44,442 nucleotides of DNA from Candidatus Izemoplasma acidinucleici (GTDB lineage: Bacteria; Bacillota_I; Bacilli_A; Izemoplasmatales; Izemoplasmataceae): assembly GCA_004195325.1 (NCBI GenBank), contig SDWO01000073.1:1-44442 (forward strand). Reading direction: 5' to 3'. The notes below the pieces were generated by a model. That model did not search any database. It was not told the origin of the DNA and was given only the letters and a program-made list of their open reading frames with translations. Position 1 is the first letter of the stretch, and every line of letters starts with the position of its first letter. This document shows, piece after piece, positions 7,777-15,637 of this stretch. The position numbers and the translations under genes are program-made.

Positions 7777-8211
7777 ATGGTAAAAGAGATGTGTTACAAG
7801 CTAAATAAAAGCAGTATGCTTTATAAACGCTTAATGAGTAAACATTTAGAACGTTTAAATATTACATATTCTCAGTTAATGGTTTTACGAGTTATTAACC
7901 GTGAACCAGGTATTACAGCTAAAGAAATCCTAATGCAGATGGATACAGATAAAGCAACTCTTTCAGGAGTCTTATCAAGATTAGAAAGAGACAATTATAT
8001 TTACAGAACGAAAAACGATAACGATAAACGCGTTCAAAACATTTATATTTCTGAAGGTAGTGAACGTTTATGCGAAGAAGTAAGTATTATTGAAGATGCA
8101 TGTATCTCAGATTTAGTAAAAGGTATTAGTGATGAAGATTCTGAAAAGTTCTTATTTATTTTGGATCGCTTCATCGAAAATCAAATTAACAAAATCGAAG
8201 AAAAATATTAA
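7777..8211 (+). CDS. MarR-family transcriptional regulator
   Basis: A 144-residue winged-helix protein. Residues about 30-95 hold SQLMVLRVINREPGITAKEI, then MDKATLSGVLSRLERDNYIYR with the wing KNDNDKRVQNIYISEGS. This is the standard MarR recognition helix and DxR wing pattern. The flanking helices should form the dimer. Ligand is unknown. Strong GGGAGG ribosome site. The divergent rhodanese neighbour hints at sulfur or oxidant sensing, but no conserved sensing cysteine can be singled out. Confidence 0.92.
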   Translation: MVKEMCYKLNKSSMLYKRLMSKHLERLNITYSQLMVLRVINREPGITAKEILMQMDTDKATLSGVLSRLERDNYIYRTKNDNDKRVQNIYISEGSERLCEEVSIIEDACISDLVKGISDEDSEKFLFILDRFIENQINKIEEKY

Positions 8212-8217
8212 AAAACA

Positions 8218-8240
8218 GGGTTAATTATAACCCTTTTTTT
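8218..8240 (+). terminator. Terminator after the MarR gene
   Basis: GGGTTA / TAACCC stem with ATTA loop and a run of seven T. Confidence 0.9.
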
Positions 8241-8354
8241 ATATGACAATATTTTCAAAAATGATGTAAATAACTGAATAGAATAAATCGCTTTGTTATA
8301 TACCTAGTTATGGTATAATCAAAGTAGAAAATTAATGTAGGAGAGTATAAAAAT

Positions 8355-9410
8355 ATGGGAAATTTATTAAAAGATTTATCAATGCTTAATGCTATCCCCG
8401 GAAACGAACGTCAAGTACGCGAGTACATGGCTAAGAAGATGGAACCTCATGCTGAAGTATCGTATGATAACCTAGGTAGTGTTATTGCTACAAAAGTAGG
8501 AAACCCAGACGGACCAAAAATAATGGTTGCTGGACATATGGATGAAGTTGGATTCATGGTTACAACTATTACAGAAGAAGGATACGTAAAATTCACTCCA
8601 GCTGGTGGTTGGTGGAGCCAAGTAATGCTTGCTCAACAAATGACTATTACAAACAGTGATGGAAAAGAAATCATTGGTGTAATCGGAGCGAAAGCACCTC
8701 ATATCCTAACAGTTGAAGAACGTAAAAAACCTGTTGATATGAAAGAAATGTATTTAGATTTAGGTGTTGAAGATAAAAAAGCCGCAGAAAAACTTAATAT
8801 CAAACCTGGTGATATGATCACACCATTCATCAAATATAAAGAATTAGCTGATAAAAACTTCTTATTAGGAAAGGCATGGGACAACAGAGTTGGTTGTGCT
8901 GCAGCTATGGAAGTATTAGAACAAGTAGAAAAACATGACAATATCTACTACGCAGTAGGAACAGTTATGGAAGAAGTTGGACTACGTGGAGCTAGAACAG
9001 CAGCGCATCGTATTCAACCAGATATAGGAATTGCTTTAGATACAACGATTGCTTATGATTTCCCTGGTGGAGACAAATCAACAAAATTAGGTAACGGTGT
9101 AGGAATTATGTTTAAAGATGGTAGTATGATTGGACACAAAGGATTAAGAGACTTCGTTATCAAAACGTGTGAAGACTTAAAAATCCCTTACCAGTTAACA
9201 TATTTAGAACGTGGTGGAACTGATGGTGGAGCAATCCACATGAATGGTTCAGGTGCACCTACAGTTGCTTTATGCTTACCTGTACGTTATTTACACTCAC
9301 ATACTTCAATCGTTCATAAGAAAGATTATAAAGCTATGGTACAACTTACAAAGGCATTAGTTGAAAGACTAGATAAAGAAACAGTACACAATATTACATA
9401 CAATTACTAA
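8355..9410 (+). CDS. M42-family glutamyl/leucyl aminopeptidase
   Basis: A 351-residue dinuclear-metal aminopeptidase of the M42 (PepA/FrvX/YsdC) family that trims N-terminal residues from peptides in the cytoplasm as a large tetrahedral complex. Metal and catalytic motifs are visible: AGHMDEVGFMV (His-x-Asp), WDNRVGCAA (bridging Asp), VMEEVGLRGA (Glu-Glu), ALDTT and YLHSHTSIVHKKD (final His). The GGTDGGAIHMNGSG segment is also typical. Length is usual. Start has GGAG 12 bases upstream; a TATAAT at 8314-8319 with a weak -35 (TTGTTA) fits as promoter. Confidence 0.95.
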   Translation: MGNLLKDLSMLNAIPGNERQVREYMAKKMEPHAEVSYDNLGSVIATKVGNPDGPKIMVAGHMDEVGFMVTTITEEGYVKFTPAGGWWSQVMLAQQMTITNSDGKEIIGVIGAKAPHILTVEERKKPVDMKEMYLDLGVEDKKAAEKLNIKPGDMITPFIKYKELADKNFLLGKAWDNRVGCAAAMEVLEQVEKHDNIYYAVGTVMEEVGLRGARTAAHRIQPDIGIALDTTIAYDFPGGDKSTKLGNGVGIMFKDGSMIGHKGLRDFVIKTCEDLKIPYQLTYLERGGTDGGAIHMNGSGAPTVALCLPVRYLHSHTSIVHKKDYKAMVQLTKALVERLDKETVHNITYNY

Positions 9411-9433
9411 AAAGGCCAATGGCCTTTTTTTTA
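9411..9433 (+). terminator. Terminator after the aminopeptidase gene
   Basis: AAAGGCC / GGCCTTT stem with AAT loop and an eight-T run. Confidence 0.92.
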
Positions 9434-9520
9434 TTTGTAATAAACTAGTGAAATTTATAACAAATCACTTGCTAATTATAAGAATTACATATATTATATT
9501 TACGAAATAAGGTGGTATAT

Positions 9521-10063
9521 ATGAGAGTAATCGGTGGAACACATAGATCTCGTATTTTAGAGGAAGTAGAAGGTTCACAAACAAGAGAAACAAAAGACAG
9601 AGTAAAAGAGAGTATCTTCAACAGCATATCATCTTATATATATGATAGTGTTGTCCTTGATTTATTCAGTGGGAGTGGTTCTTTAGGTATAGAAGCACTT
9701 AGTAGAGGAGCCAAACACGCTGTGTTTAATGATTCATATAAAAAAGCATTTAATGTCCTACAAAATAACATTAGCACATTAAACCTTAATGATCAGACAA
9801 CAGTGTATCGGAATGACTATATAGACTGTATAGAGAAACAAACAACTCCGTTTGACGTTATTCTACTAGATCCTCCTTATGAATTAAGTGTATTAAACAA
9901 GATTATTACACTTATAGATGAAAATAAGTTACTAACACCAAGTGGAATTATCGTAATTCTTTCTAAAAAAGGAAGAGTTATTACAGATACAGAACAATTA
10001 GTAATAACAAAAACAAAAAACATGGGTATAACGAAAGTTACCTATATGAAATGGAGAGGGTAG
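9521..10063 (+). CDS. rsmD: 16S rRNA (guanine966-N2)-methyltransferase
   Basis: A 180-residue SAM-dependent methyltransferase that modifies G966 of 16S rRNA. Family marks are RVIGGTHRSR at the N-terminus, ETKDRVKESIFN, the SAM-binding loop VLDLFSGSGSLGIEALSRGA and the catalytic DPPYEL. ATG at 9521 is preferred to a GTG at 9512 because the ribosome site AAGGTGG overlaps that GTG. coaD begins 2 bases after the stop, and rsmD-coaD pairing is common in Bacillota. Confidence 0.95.
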   Translation: MRVIGGTHRSRILEEVEGSQTRETKDRVKESIFNSISSYIYDSVVLDLFSGSGSLGIEALSRGAKHAVFNDSYKKAFNVLQNNISTLNLNDQTTVYRNDYIDCIEKQTTPFDVILLDPPYELSVLNKIITLIDENKLLTPSGIIVILSKKGRVITDTEQLVITKTKNMGITKVTYMKWRG

Positions 10064-10065
10064 TA

Positions 10066-10554
10066 ATGAAAAAAGCAGTGTACCCTGGTAGTTTTGATCC
10101 AGTAACATACGGACATATGGATATCGCAAAAAGAGCGTTAAAAGTATTTGATAAACTAGTTATCTTAGTTAGTGATAATCCCAATAAAGCTGGATTGTTT
10201 ACCGCAATCGAGAAAAAAGACTTAATCGAAAAAGTACTAGATGAATACAGTGATTCTATCGAAGTAATTATTTCACACGACTTAACTGTTAATGAAACCA
10301 AACGTTTAGGAGCAACACATATCGTAAGGGGATTAAGAGCAGTAACCGATTTTGAGTATGAATTTCAATTAACACATGCCAATCGTGTCCTTGATAAAAC
10401 AATTGATAGTGTCTTCTTTATGACCGCACATAAGTACTCATACTTAAGTAGCACAACAGTCAAAGAAATTGCCCAGTTCAAGGGAGAACTATCTCACTTT
10501 GTACCGGAATTAGTAAAAGATGCAATAATCAAAAAAATGAAAGAGAACCAATAA
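10066..10554 (+). CDS. coaD: Phosphopantetheine adenylyltransferase
   Basis: A 162-residue nucleotidyltransferase for the fourth step of coenzyme A synthesis. It has the start AVYPGSFDPVTYGHMDIAKR with the (T/H)xGH nucleotide-binding motif, IVRGLRAVTDFEYEFQ in the middle, and YSYLSSTTVKEIA, the ISSTxxR-like loop, near the end. The ATG at 10066 is chosen over one at 10051. GGAGAGG (10053-10059), which lies in the rsmD end, precedes it by 6 bases, and the family motif starts two residues later. Confidence 0.97.
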   Translation: MKKAVYPGSFDPVTYGHMDIAKRALKVFDKLVILVSDNPNKAGLFTAIEKKDLIEKVLDEYSDSIEVIISHDLTVNETKRLGATHIVRGLRAVTDFEYEFQLTHANRVLDKTIDSVFFMTAHKYSYLSSTTVKEIAQFKGELSHFVPELVKDAIIKKMKENQ

Positions 10555-10586
10555 CAACATTCAATATTGTGTATATTAGTTTACAT

Positions 10587-10601
10587 TCTATTTATAAAAA
10601 T
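10587..10601 (+). promoter_or_regulatory. Candidate Fur box upstream of fur
   Basis: The 15-mer TCTATTTATAAAAAT occurs here and again at 11160-11174 before feoA. The two genes are fur-like and iron-transport genes, which makes a shared iron box likely. The sequence is AT-rich, so chance sharing is not excluded. Confidence 0.5.
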
Positions 10602-10626
10602 GTTAATATAGGAGCAGGTGATAACA

Positions 10627-11115
10627 ATGGATGAAAGAGAAAAATTATTTCAGGAATTGCGTAAGCAAAATATAAGAATTACAAAGCAAAGAAGAGCGAT
10701 TATAGATGTCCTGGAAGGTAAACATCTTACAATTCAAGAAATCTATAACGATTTAAGAAAAAATGGATACAATAACTTAGGAACAGTGTATAACAACATT
10801 GATTTTCTTTTAGAGCACAAAATTGTGACTCAAATATTTATCAATGGAAAAAAACACTACGATTTAACAATAGACGAATCATCTCACAGCGCAGACTCAC
10901 ACATCCACGTTACTTGTAAAGTTAACAATAACATCATAGAGATTAATGATTCAGATTTGTTTGATCAAATCAAAGGAAACCCAATCTTCAAAGATTTCAC
11001 AGTAAACAAACTTCAACTCGTTGTTGAAGGAACATGTTCTCACTATGAAAAAGAGTCATGTAAAAAAGATGGAGCTTGCTTCATAAAACGTTTAAATAAT
11101 AATAGAGCCGTTTAG
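10627..11115 (+). CDS. Fur-family metalloregulator
   Basis: A 162-residue Fur/PerR-type repressor. Its N-terminal winged helix has RITKQRRAIIDVLEGKHLTIQEIYNDLRKNGYNNLG, with TVYNNIDFL as recognition helix. The metal core keeps HSADSHIHVTC, but the usual CxxC zinc pair is changed: only one Cys follows HIHV. The C-terminus is cysteine-rich (CSHYEKESC, then GACF). The feoAB iron transport genes follow, so an iron-responsive role is favoured. A zinc or peroxide sensor is the alternative. ATG at 10627 uses AGGTG 7 bases upstream; a GTG at 10618 is part of that site. Confidence 0.88.
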   Translation: MDEREKLFQELRKQNIRITKQRRAIIDVLEGKHLTIQEIYNDLRKNGYNNLGTVYNNIDFLLEHKIVTQIFINGKKHYDLTIDESSHSADSHIHVTCKVNNNIIEINDSDLFDQIKGNPIFKDFTVNKLQLVVEGTCSHYEKESCKKDGACFIKRLNNNRAV

Positions 11116-11126
11116 GCTCTTTTTTA
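11104..11126 (+). terminator. Terminator overlapping the fur end
   Basis: AGAGCC / GGCTCT stem beginning inside the last codons and followed by TTTTT. Confidence 0.85.
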
Positions 11127-11174
11127 TTTGTAATCTTATTTGTAAGTTTTATTTATAAGTCTATTTATAAAAAT
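11124..11174 (+). repeat. Four tandem TTATTTRTAA units before feoA (candidate iron boxes)
   Basis: TTATTTGTAA at 11124 and 11136, TTATTTATAA at 11149 and CTATTTATAA at 11161 repeat with a 12-13 base period, close to one helical turn plus. The last unit is inside the 15-mer shared with the fur upstream region. The feoA promoter TTGATT (11186-11191) N17 TATAAT (11209-11214) follows at once. Such phased copies suggest cooperative binding by the Fur-family protein. Single copies also occur at 6211, 6232 and 9432, so specificity needs testing. Confidence 0.55.
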
Positions 11175-11185
11175 TACATTATAAA

Positions 11186-11214
11186 TTGATTAACACTATA
11201 TATTTCTATATAAT
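11186..11214 (+). promoter_or_regulatory. feoAB promoter
   Basis: TTGATT 11186-11191, 17 bases, TATAAT 11209-11214. It lies immediately downstream of the four AT-rich boxes. Confidence 0.7.
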
Positions 11215-11235
11215 CGAAAACATAGGAGTGATGAT

Positions 11236-11460
11236 ATGAACATTACGAAGATGATAAAATTACAAAAAGGCATTATTGAATCTTTAAGTAGAATTGAAAA
11301 AGAATTTAGAAAAAGATTAATGGACTTAGGGGTTTACGAGGGTGCTGATGTTATATTGTTAAATGTATTATCTGGAGGTAACTTATACTTAATCGAAGTT
11401 GATGATATTGAGATTTGTTTACGTAAAGAAGATGCATCCTTAATTGAGGTGACTATATGA
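11236..11460 (+). CDS. feoA: Ferrous iron transport protein A
   Basis: A 74-residue SH3-like FeoA: KEFRKRLMDLGVYEGADVILLN followed by GGNLYLIEVDDIEICLRKEDA is the characteristic small beta-barrel. It assists FeoB at the inner face of the membrane. The stop overlaps the feoB start by 4 bases (ATGA), so the two are translationally coupled. Confidence 0.93.
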   Translation: MNITKMIKLQKGIIESLSRIEKEFRKRLMDLGVYEGADVILLNVLSGGNLYLIEVDDIEICLRKEDASLIEVTI

Positions 11461-13457
11461 TATATTTACTAGCGGGTAACCCGAATGTAGGTAAGAGTAC
11501 CTTCTTTAACGGAATGACGCAGTCACACGTTCATGTTGGGAACTATAGCGGGGTAACCGTAGAGAAACGGGTACACCATATTAAAAACTATCCTGGGGCA
11601 AATTTGGTTGATTTACCAGGAACGTATAATGTATCACCTAATAGTCAAGACGAAGGTGTTGTGACATACTCATTACTAAATGAAAGCTATAAAGGTTTAA
11701 TTAATATAATAGATAGTACACATTTAAAAAGAAATCTTCATTTAAGTATTCAATTACTAGAACTAGGTACACCAACCCTAATGGTATTTAATTTAAAGGA
11801 TGCGCTTATTAACAATGGTTACATCATTGATACTAAGAAAGTAGAACAATTCTTAAATGTAAATGCAATTAGTGTTAGTGCACGTGAACGCAACAAAGAC
11901 GATCAGGATTTAGTTGTTGAACGCTTGAAAGAATTAACACCACATAAAGCACTAAAGTTGGATTATCCAGCTGCCGTGGAAAAGGGAATTAGAGATATTC
12001 ATGATTTATTACGTCATGATATCTTCCAAGTAAAGAAAAAATGGATTGCCTTACAATTACTGGAAGGTAATGAAGGAATCTATCAGTATCTTGATCTACA
12101 CAAAGAAGAAGATATTCGACGTATTGTTGAAAATGTAGAAAAAGAAGTGTTAAAAGAAAACATCGCTTTAAGTCTTAAAGGAGCGATATTTAATACAAGA
12201 AGAGCATTCATCGAGGAAATTATTGAAGAATGTTTAATTCAAGTAGAAGAAAAAGAACATTCTAAATACTTTAACCAGAAAGTAGATCGTTTTATTACTC
12301 ATCCAGTATATGGAATACCACTATTTATGGCAATTATGTTTTCCATCTATCAAATTAGTTTTGGGAGATTCTTAGGATTAGGAAACGCACTAACAGGTTA
12401 TTTCGAATTATTCTGGGATAACATATTAGTGAACTATACTGCACAACTCTTTGAAGCAATTGGACTCAGTGGGTTCATGTACGGACTCGTAATAAACGGG
12501 ATCCTCGCCGGAATTGGTGGAGTATTAGTATTTTTACCTCAGATTGTCGTGTTATTTACCTTAATCGCAATCTTAGAAGGAACAGGTTATATGGCACGTG
12601 TTGCGATAATGATGGACCGTTTCTTAAGTAAATTTGGCTTTAATGGGAAGAGTATTGTCCCTATTATTACAGGATTTGGATGTACAGTGCCTGCGATTAT
12701 GGCAACACGTACTATCGCTGATAAAAGAGAACGTATCTTAACGATACTTACGATTCCTTTTATATCGTGTAGTGCACGATTACCGATTTACGGATTAATT
12801 GTTAGTAAGATATTTGATTCATATCAAGGATTAATTATCTTTGGAATCTATTTACTAGGGATCTTCGTAACGCTATTTAGCGCTAAATTATTAAACTTAA
12901 CATACTTTAAAGGTGAAGGAAGTAAATTCTTACTGGAAGTTCCACCTTATCGTATGCCACAAATTAGAACTGTGTTATATCAATCACTTGAAAAAGCAAA
13001 ACGTTTTGTTAAAAAAGCAGGAACATTTATCCTGATTGGATCAATGATTCTTTGGATATTAGCCAATAATGGATTTGATGGGTTCAATGTGAACCCTGAT
13101 GAATCGTTCTTAGCGTTAATCGCGGGAGGTATTAAGTTTATCTTCGCACCACTTGGCTTTGGAACATGGGAAGCTACAAGTAGTTTAATCAGTGGATTCT
13201 TAGCCAAAGAAGTAGTGGCTTCATCACTTGAAATACTATTTGCCGGAGATATCGCAGGCGCATTCACGATATCAAGTGGATTAGCGTACGTTGTATTCGC
13301 ATCATTATATATTCCTTGTATTAGTACTGTCGCAACAATCAAGGCAGAAACACAAAGTACAAAATGGACATTATTCAGTGTTATTTATCCATTCTTTGTA
13401 GCTTACATCTTGGCCGGGACTGTATATTTAATTTTACATGTAGGATTTGGATTATAA
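11457..13457 (+). CDS. feoB: Ferrous iron transporter FeoB
   Basis: A 666-residue G-protein-coupled iron permease, on the short side for FeoB (about 660-770). The N-terminal GTPase has G1 GNPNVGKST, the switch GNYSGVTVEKR, G3 DLPGTYNVSP and a diverged G4 FNLKDA. From about residue 280 the transmembrane part contains the two Gate motifs, with FLPQIVVLFTLIAILEGTGYMARV, ITGFGCTVPAIMATRTI and PFISCSARLPIYG. The Cys in GFGCTVP and in SCSARLP are the conserved ones. The bulky zinc-ribbon or C-terminal domain of some FeoBs is missing. Confidence 0.97.
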   Translation: MIYLLAGNPNVGKSTFFNGMTQSHVHVGNYSGVTVEKRVHHIKNYPGANLVDLPGTYNVSPNSQDEGVVTYSLLNESYKGLINIIDSTHLKRNLHLSIQLLELGTPTLMVFNLKDALINNGYIIDTKKVEQFLNVNAISVSARERNKDDQDLVVERLKELTPHKALKLDYPAAVEKGIRDIHDLLRHDIFQVKKKWIALQLLEGNEGIYQYLDLHKEEDIRRIVENVEKEVLKENIALSLKGAIFNTRRAFIEEIIEECLIQVEEKEHSKYFNQKVDRFITHPVYGIPLFMAIMFSIYQISFGRFLGLGNALTGYFELFWDNILVNYTAQLFEAIGLSGFMYGLVINGILAGIGGVLVFLPQIVVLFTLIAILEGTGYMARVAIMMDRFLSKFGFNGKSIVPIITGFGCTVPAIMATRTIADKRERILTILTIPFISCSARLPIYGLIVSKIFDSYQGLIIFGIYLLGIFVTLFSAKLLNLTYFKGEGSKFLLEVPPYRMPQIRTVLYQSLEKAKRFVKKAGTFILIGSMILWILANNGFDGFNVNPDESFLALIAGGIKFIFAPLGFGTWEATSSLISGFLAKEVVASSLEILFAGDIAGAFTISSGLAYVVFASLYIPCISTVATIKAETQSTKWTLFSVIYPFFVAYILAGTVYLILHVGFGL

Positions 13458-13460
13458 ATA

Positions 13461-13485
13461 AAAGACATCTCAGGATGTCTTTTTA
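13461..13485 (+). terminator. Terminator after feoB
   Basis: AAGACATC / GATGTCTT stem with TCAG loop, followed by TTT. Confidence 0.85.
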
Positions 13486-13526
13486 TATTGTTTACTTAGT
13501 GGGAACTAAAACTTCTTATAATTAGT

Positions 13527-13569
13527 AATGCAAACAAAACATAACTTAATGTAAAGTTTTGTTTGCATT
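13527..13569 (+). promoter_or_regulatory. 14-bp perfect inverted repeat upstream of a membrane protein/XRE pair
   Basis: AATGCAAACAAAAC (13527-13540) and GTTTTGTTTGCATT (13556-13569) are exact reverse complements around a 15-base spacer. A TATAAT at 13517-13522 lies just before it, so it is in the first transcribed bases or at the promoter exit. It could be an operator for the XRE regulator encoded 360 bases downstream or an RNA hairpin. No T run follows, which argues against a terminator. Confidence 0.6.
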
Positions 13570-13611
13570 TCTTGTTTTGTTGATGTACCCTGTTTATAAG
13601 AGGTGATAGAT

Positions 13612-13938
13612 ATGAATAAAGAGAAATTAATCAATGCTATTGAAATGGATAAAAGTGATCGTGATGAAAGAGAGGAGTTAATTAAAGCTTCGTCTTATAC
13701 TTGGGCCTATTCAGGAGGGTATTCAGTTTTGCTATTACTTATGCTTATCAGATTTATTAGTGGAGAACCATTTGTATATGATTTAATGATGATCCTTATG
13801 GGACAAATGAGTTTTATGACTATCTACTTGTATAGTAATAACAAAGAGAAGAAATCCAATTTGTACCTTTCTATTCTTACAATACTGTTGTTCCTTGGGT
13901 TCATTTACCAAACGGTGGTGTATTATGGAATCATTTAA
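13612..13938 (+). CDS. Small three-span membrane protein, partner of an XRE regulator
   Basis: A 108-residue protein: an acidic/basic N-terminal helix with DKSDRDEREELI, then about three hydrophobic segments (YSVLLLLMLIRFI, LMMILMGQMSFMTIYLY, LYLSILTILLFLGFIYQTVVYYG). The DERE-type start plus short membrane domain resembles the DUF2178/DUF6442-like small proteins that Bacillota pair with tiny XRE regulators. ATG at 13612 has AGAGGTG 6 bases before it; an upstream GTG at 13603 lies in that site. It overlaps the next gene by 14 bases. Confidence 0.75.
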   Translation: MNKEKLINAIEMDKSDRDEREELIKASSYTWAYSGGYSVLLLLMLIRFISGEPFVYDLMMILMGQMSFMTIYLYSNNKEKKSNLYLSILTILLFLGFIYQTVVYYGII

Positions 13939-14152
13939 TAATAAAAATTCTTTAGATCTTAAAAACAAAATCAAACTAGCACGTGTTGAGAATAACTTAA
14001 CACAAGACGAACTTGCGAAATTAACTGGAGTTACAAGACAAACCATTGGAGCAATAGAAAGTGGTAAGTTTAATCCTACAGCGAAACTAGCATTAGTATT
14101 TTGCATTATCCTTGAAAAAAAGTTTGAAGAGTTATTCTATTTTGACATTTAA
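13925..14152 (+). CDS. Small XRE-family regulator
   Basis: A 75-residue helix-turn-helix protein with almost nothing outside the DNA-binding domain: IKLARVENNLTQDELAKLTG then VTRQTIGAIESGKFNPTAKLAL. YozG-like members of this size usually regulate the membrane protein gene they are coupled to. Here the two genes overlap by 14 bases and share one message. The inverted repeat at 13527-13569 is the obvious candidate operator. Confidence 0.9.
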   Translation: MESFNNKNSLDLKNKIKLARVENNLTQDELAKLTGVTRQTIGAIESGKFNPTAKLALVFCIILEKKFEELFYFDI

Positions 14153-14180
14153 AAGGTATATAGATATCTATATCAAAAGA

Positions 14181-14207
14181 AAAAAGCGAGTGTTGAACTC
14201 GCTTTTT
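14181..14207. terminator. Bidirectional terminator
   Basis: AAAAAGCGAGT ... ACTCGCTTTTT works on both strands, between the convergent XRE and dsbA-like genes. Confidence 0.9.
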
Positions 14208-14218
14208 ATGTTGTCATT

Positions 14219-14917
14219 CTATATTGTGCAACTTTCATCAGTACAAGTTGCTCCTTCAGCTTCACCAAGTGATTCTAAGGGTTGTGATTCTTTCCATAAA
14301 GTGTTTAATGTATCAAGGAAATACTCTTCTTGTTGTGCACCTGAGATTCCGTATTTTCTGTTTAATACAAAGAACGGAACTCCTCTAACACCGACGCTGC
14401 GACCTTCTTCAATTTCAGCACGAACTTCAGATTCATACTTGCTTGATTCTAATACTGTTTTTGCCTCGTCTTTATCTAAATCAAGTTCAGATACTAACTC
14501 TAATAGTGTATCATGATCCGCTAAACTAAGACCATCTGTGAAATAGGCTTTCATGAAACGTGCGGTTACGATTTCTTTTTTATTATACTGCTGTGCCCAT
14601 TTGGCGATTCTATGAGCGTCCAGGGTATTCGTCATTTGGATGATGTCATAGTTATAATCTAATCCAACTGTTTTTGCGTTATCGACAAACATTTTGAACT
14701 TCGCTTTTGCTTGTTCAACAGTTACTCGGTGTCCTTTGGCGAATGCCTCTATAGCTGAGCCTTCCATTACTTTCGGGGCAGCTGGATTTAGTAAATACGC
14801 TTTATATATTACTTCAACTTGGTCTTTGTGTTCGAATTTGCTTAATGCATTGTCAAATTTTGTTTTTCCAATGTAACAAAAGGGACATGCAAAGTCACTC
14901 CATACTTCAATTTTCAT
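14219..14917 (-). CDS. FrnE-like DsbA-family thiol oxidoreductase
   Basis: A 232-residue cytoplasmic thioredoxin-fold protein with the redox motif CPFC (Cys11, Cys14) in WSDFACPFCYIGK. A helical insert follows, and GVRGVPFFVLNRKYGISGAQ supplies the cis-Pro loop (GVPFF). This matches FrnE/2-hydroxychromene-2-carboxylate isomerase-like DsbA proteins. There is no signal peptide, so it acts inside the cell, probably against disulfide stress. A C-terminal CTDESC pair adds possible redox cysteines. ATG at 14917 has AAGGAG 8 bases upstream; a GTG at 14926 is less suited. Confidence 0.92.
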   Translation of the reverse strand: MKIEVWSDFACPFCYIGKTKFDNALSKFEHKDQVEVIYKAYLLNPAAPKVMEGSAIEAFAKGHRVTVEQAKAKFKMFVDNAKTVGLDYNYDIIQMTNTLDAHRIAKWAQQYNKKEIVTARFMKAYFTDGLSLADHDTLLELVSELDLDKDEAKTVLESSKYESEVRAEIEEGRSVGVRGVPFFVLNRKYGISGAQQEEYFLDTLNTLWKESQPLESLGEAEGATCTDESCTI

Positions 14918-14940
14918 ATGTATCACTCCTTATCATGTAT

Positions 14941-14989
14941 ATTATCGTATATTATGAGTGATTTGTCTAATAGTTTGCACACAAACTAT
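14941..14989 (-). promoter_or_regulatory. Promoter of the dsbA-like gene with upstream palindrome
   Basis: On the minus strand, TAGACA (14969-14964), 17 bases, GATAAT (14946-14941). Just upstream is an inverted repeat, ATAGTTTG / CAAACTAT around CACA (14970-14989), a possible regulator site. Confidence 0.5.
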
Positions 14990-15003
14990 ATATAATTAAT
15001 CCA

Positions 15004-15032
15004 AATAAAAAAGAAGGAGTGAGGCTCCTTCT
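15004..15032 (-). terminator. Terminator of the 15077-16210 operon
   Basis: AGAAGGAG / CTCCTTCT stem followed on the minus strand by a T run (15011-15005). Confidence 0.85.
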
Positions 15033-15076
15033 ATATTATAATACTTGTTTCTAAGAGATCTATGAGTAATTCTTTT

Positions 15077-15508
15077 CTAGTCTTCGTCTGTTTCGAAGTC
15101 TTCTTCATCAATTTCAACTTCAACTTCAACCTCAACTTCATCGTCATCATCATTGTTTTTAGCTTTTTCTTTTGCTTCTTTGATGATTACTTTGATCATT
15201 GCTTTGATTTTTGATTTACCAAGGAATGGTAAGAACATCATTTCGTTACAATCCTCTAGTTCACCGCTTTTACATAGATCATAAAGTTCGTTTACTTTGT
15301 CTCTACTAATGAACGGTAGTGCTGTCATTAGTTGTTTTACTTGTTTCTTCTCAATTAATATATCGACAACTTCATCAAGACCTTCGCTTGATAAGAATGG
15401 GAATAATACTACTAGTTTTACCCCTGTAACTTCGCCTGATAATATTTGTAATGCTAGTTCTTTGATTTCTTCATTTTCCATAAATGGTAATAATGAGATT
15501 AATTTCAT
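15077..15508 (-). CDS. Helical-repeat protein with acidic tail, unknown function
   Basis: A 143-residue soluble protein that I do not recognise. It contains four approximately 27-residue helical repeats, each marked by a PF dipeptide: LLPFMENEEIKELALQILSG, LFPFLSSEGLDEVVDILIE, ALPFISRDKVNELYDLCKSG and FLPFLGKSKIKAMIKVI. They suggest a small alpha-solenoid. It ends in a strongly acidic tail (NNDDDDEVEVEVEVEIDEED). It is the last gene of an operon with an XRE regulator and a 40-residue protein whose stop is 2 bases from this start. A protein-protein interaction role is a guess from form only. Confidence 0.8.
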   Translation of the reverse strand: MKLISLLPFMENEEIKELALQILSGEVTGVKLVVLFPFLSSEGLDEVVDILIEKKQVKQLMTALPFISRDKVNELYDLCKSGELEDCNEMMFLPFLGKSKIKAMIKVIIKEAKEKAKNNDDDDEVEVEVEVEIDEEDFETDED

Positions 15509-15510
15509 CT

Positions 15511-15633
15511 CTATCCTCTCCTTATTTTCTGTTTTTTTGATAAGTACGCATATTCGATCCCCGTTAAAGTCTTAGACATAAAGTAGTCTGGTATAAATGG
15601 GTATCTCATTGTTTGTTCTTTACGTTGTTTCAC
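15511..15633 (-). CDS. 40-residue basic small protein (GTG start)
   Basis: A short open frame fills the gap between the XRE gene and the repeat-protein gene. GTG at 15633 has AAGGAG 7 bases upstream, and the stop TAG (15511-15513) is 2 bases from the next ATG. The product begins MKQRKEQTMRYPFIPDYFMS and ends LSKKQKIRRG, without a membrane span. The ribosome site of the next gene (AAGGAGAGG) lies inside its last codons. The perfect spacing and coupling are the evidence; no family is recognised. Its PF-I sequence recalls the PF marks in its neighbour. Confidence 0.7.
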   Translation of the reverse strand: MKQRKEQTMRYPFIPDYFMSKTLTGIEYAYLSKKQKIRRG

Positions 15634-15637
15634 TGTA

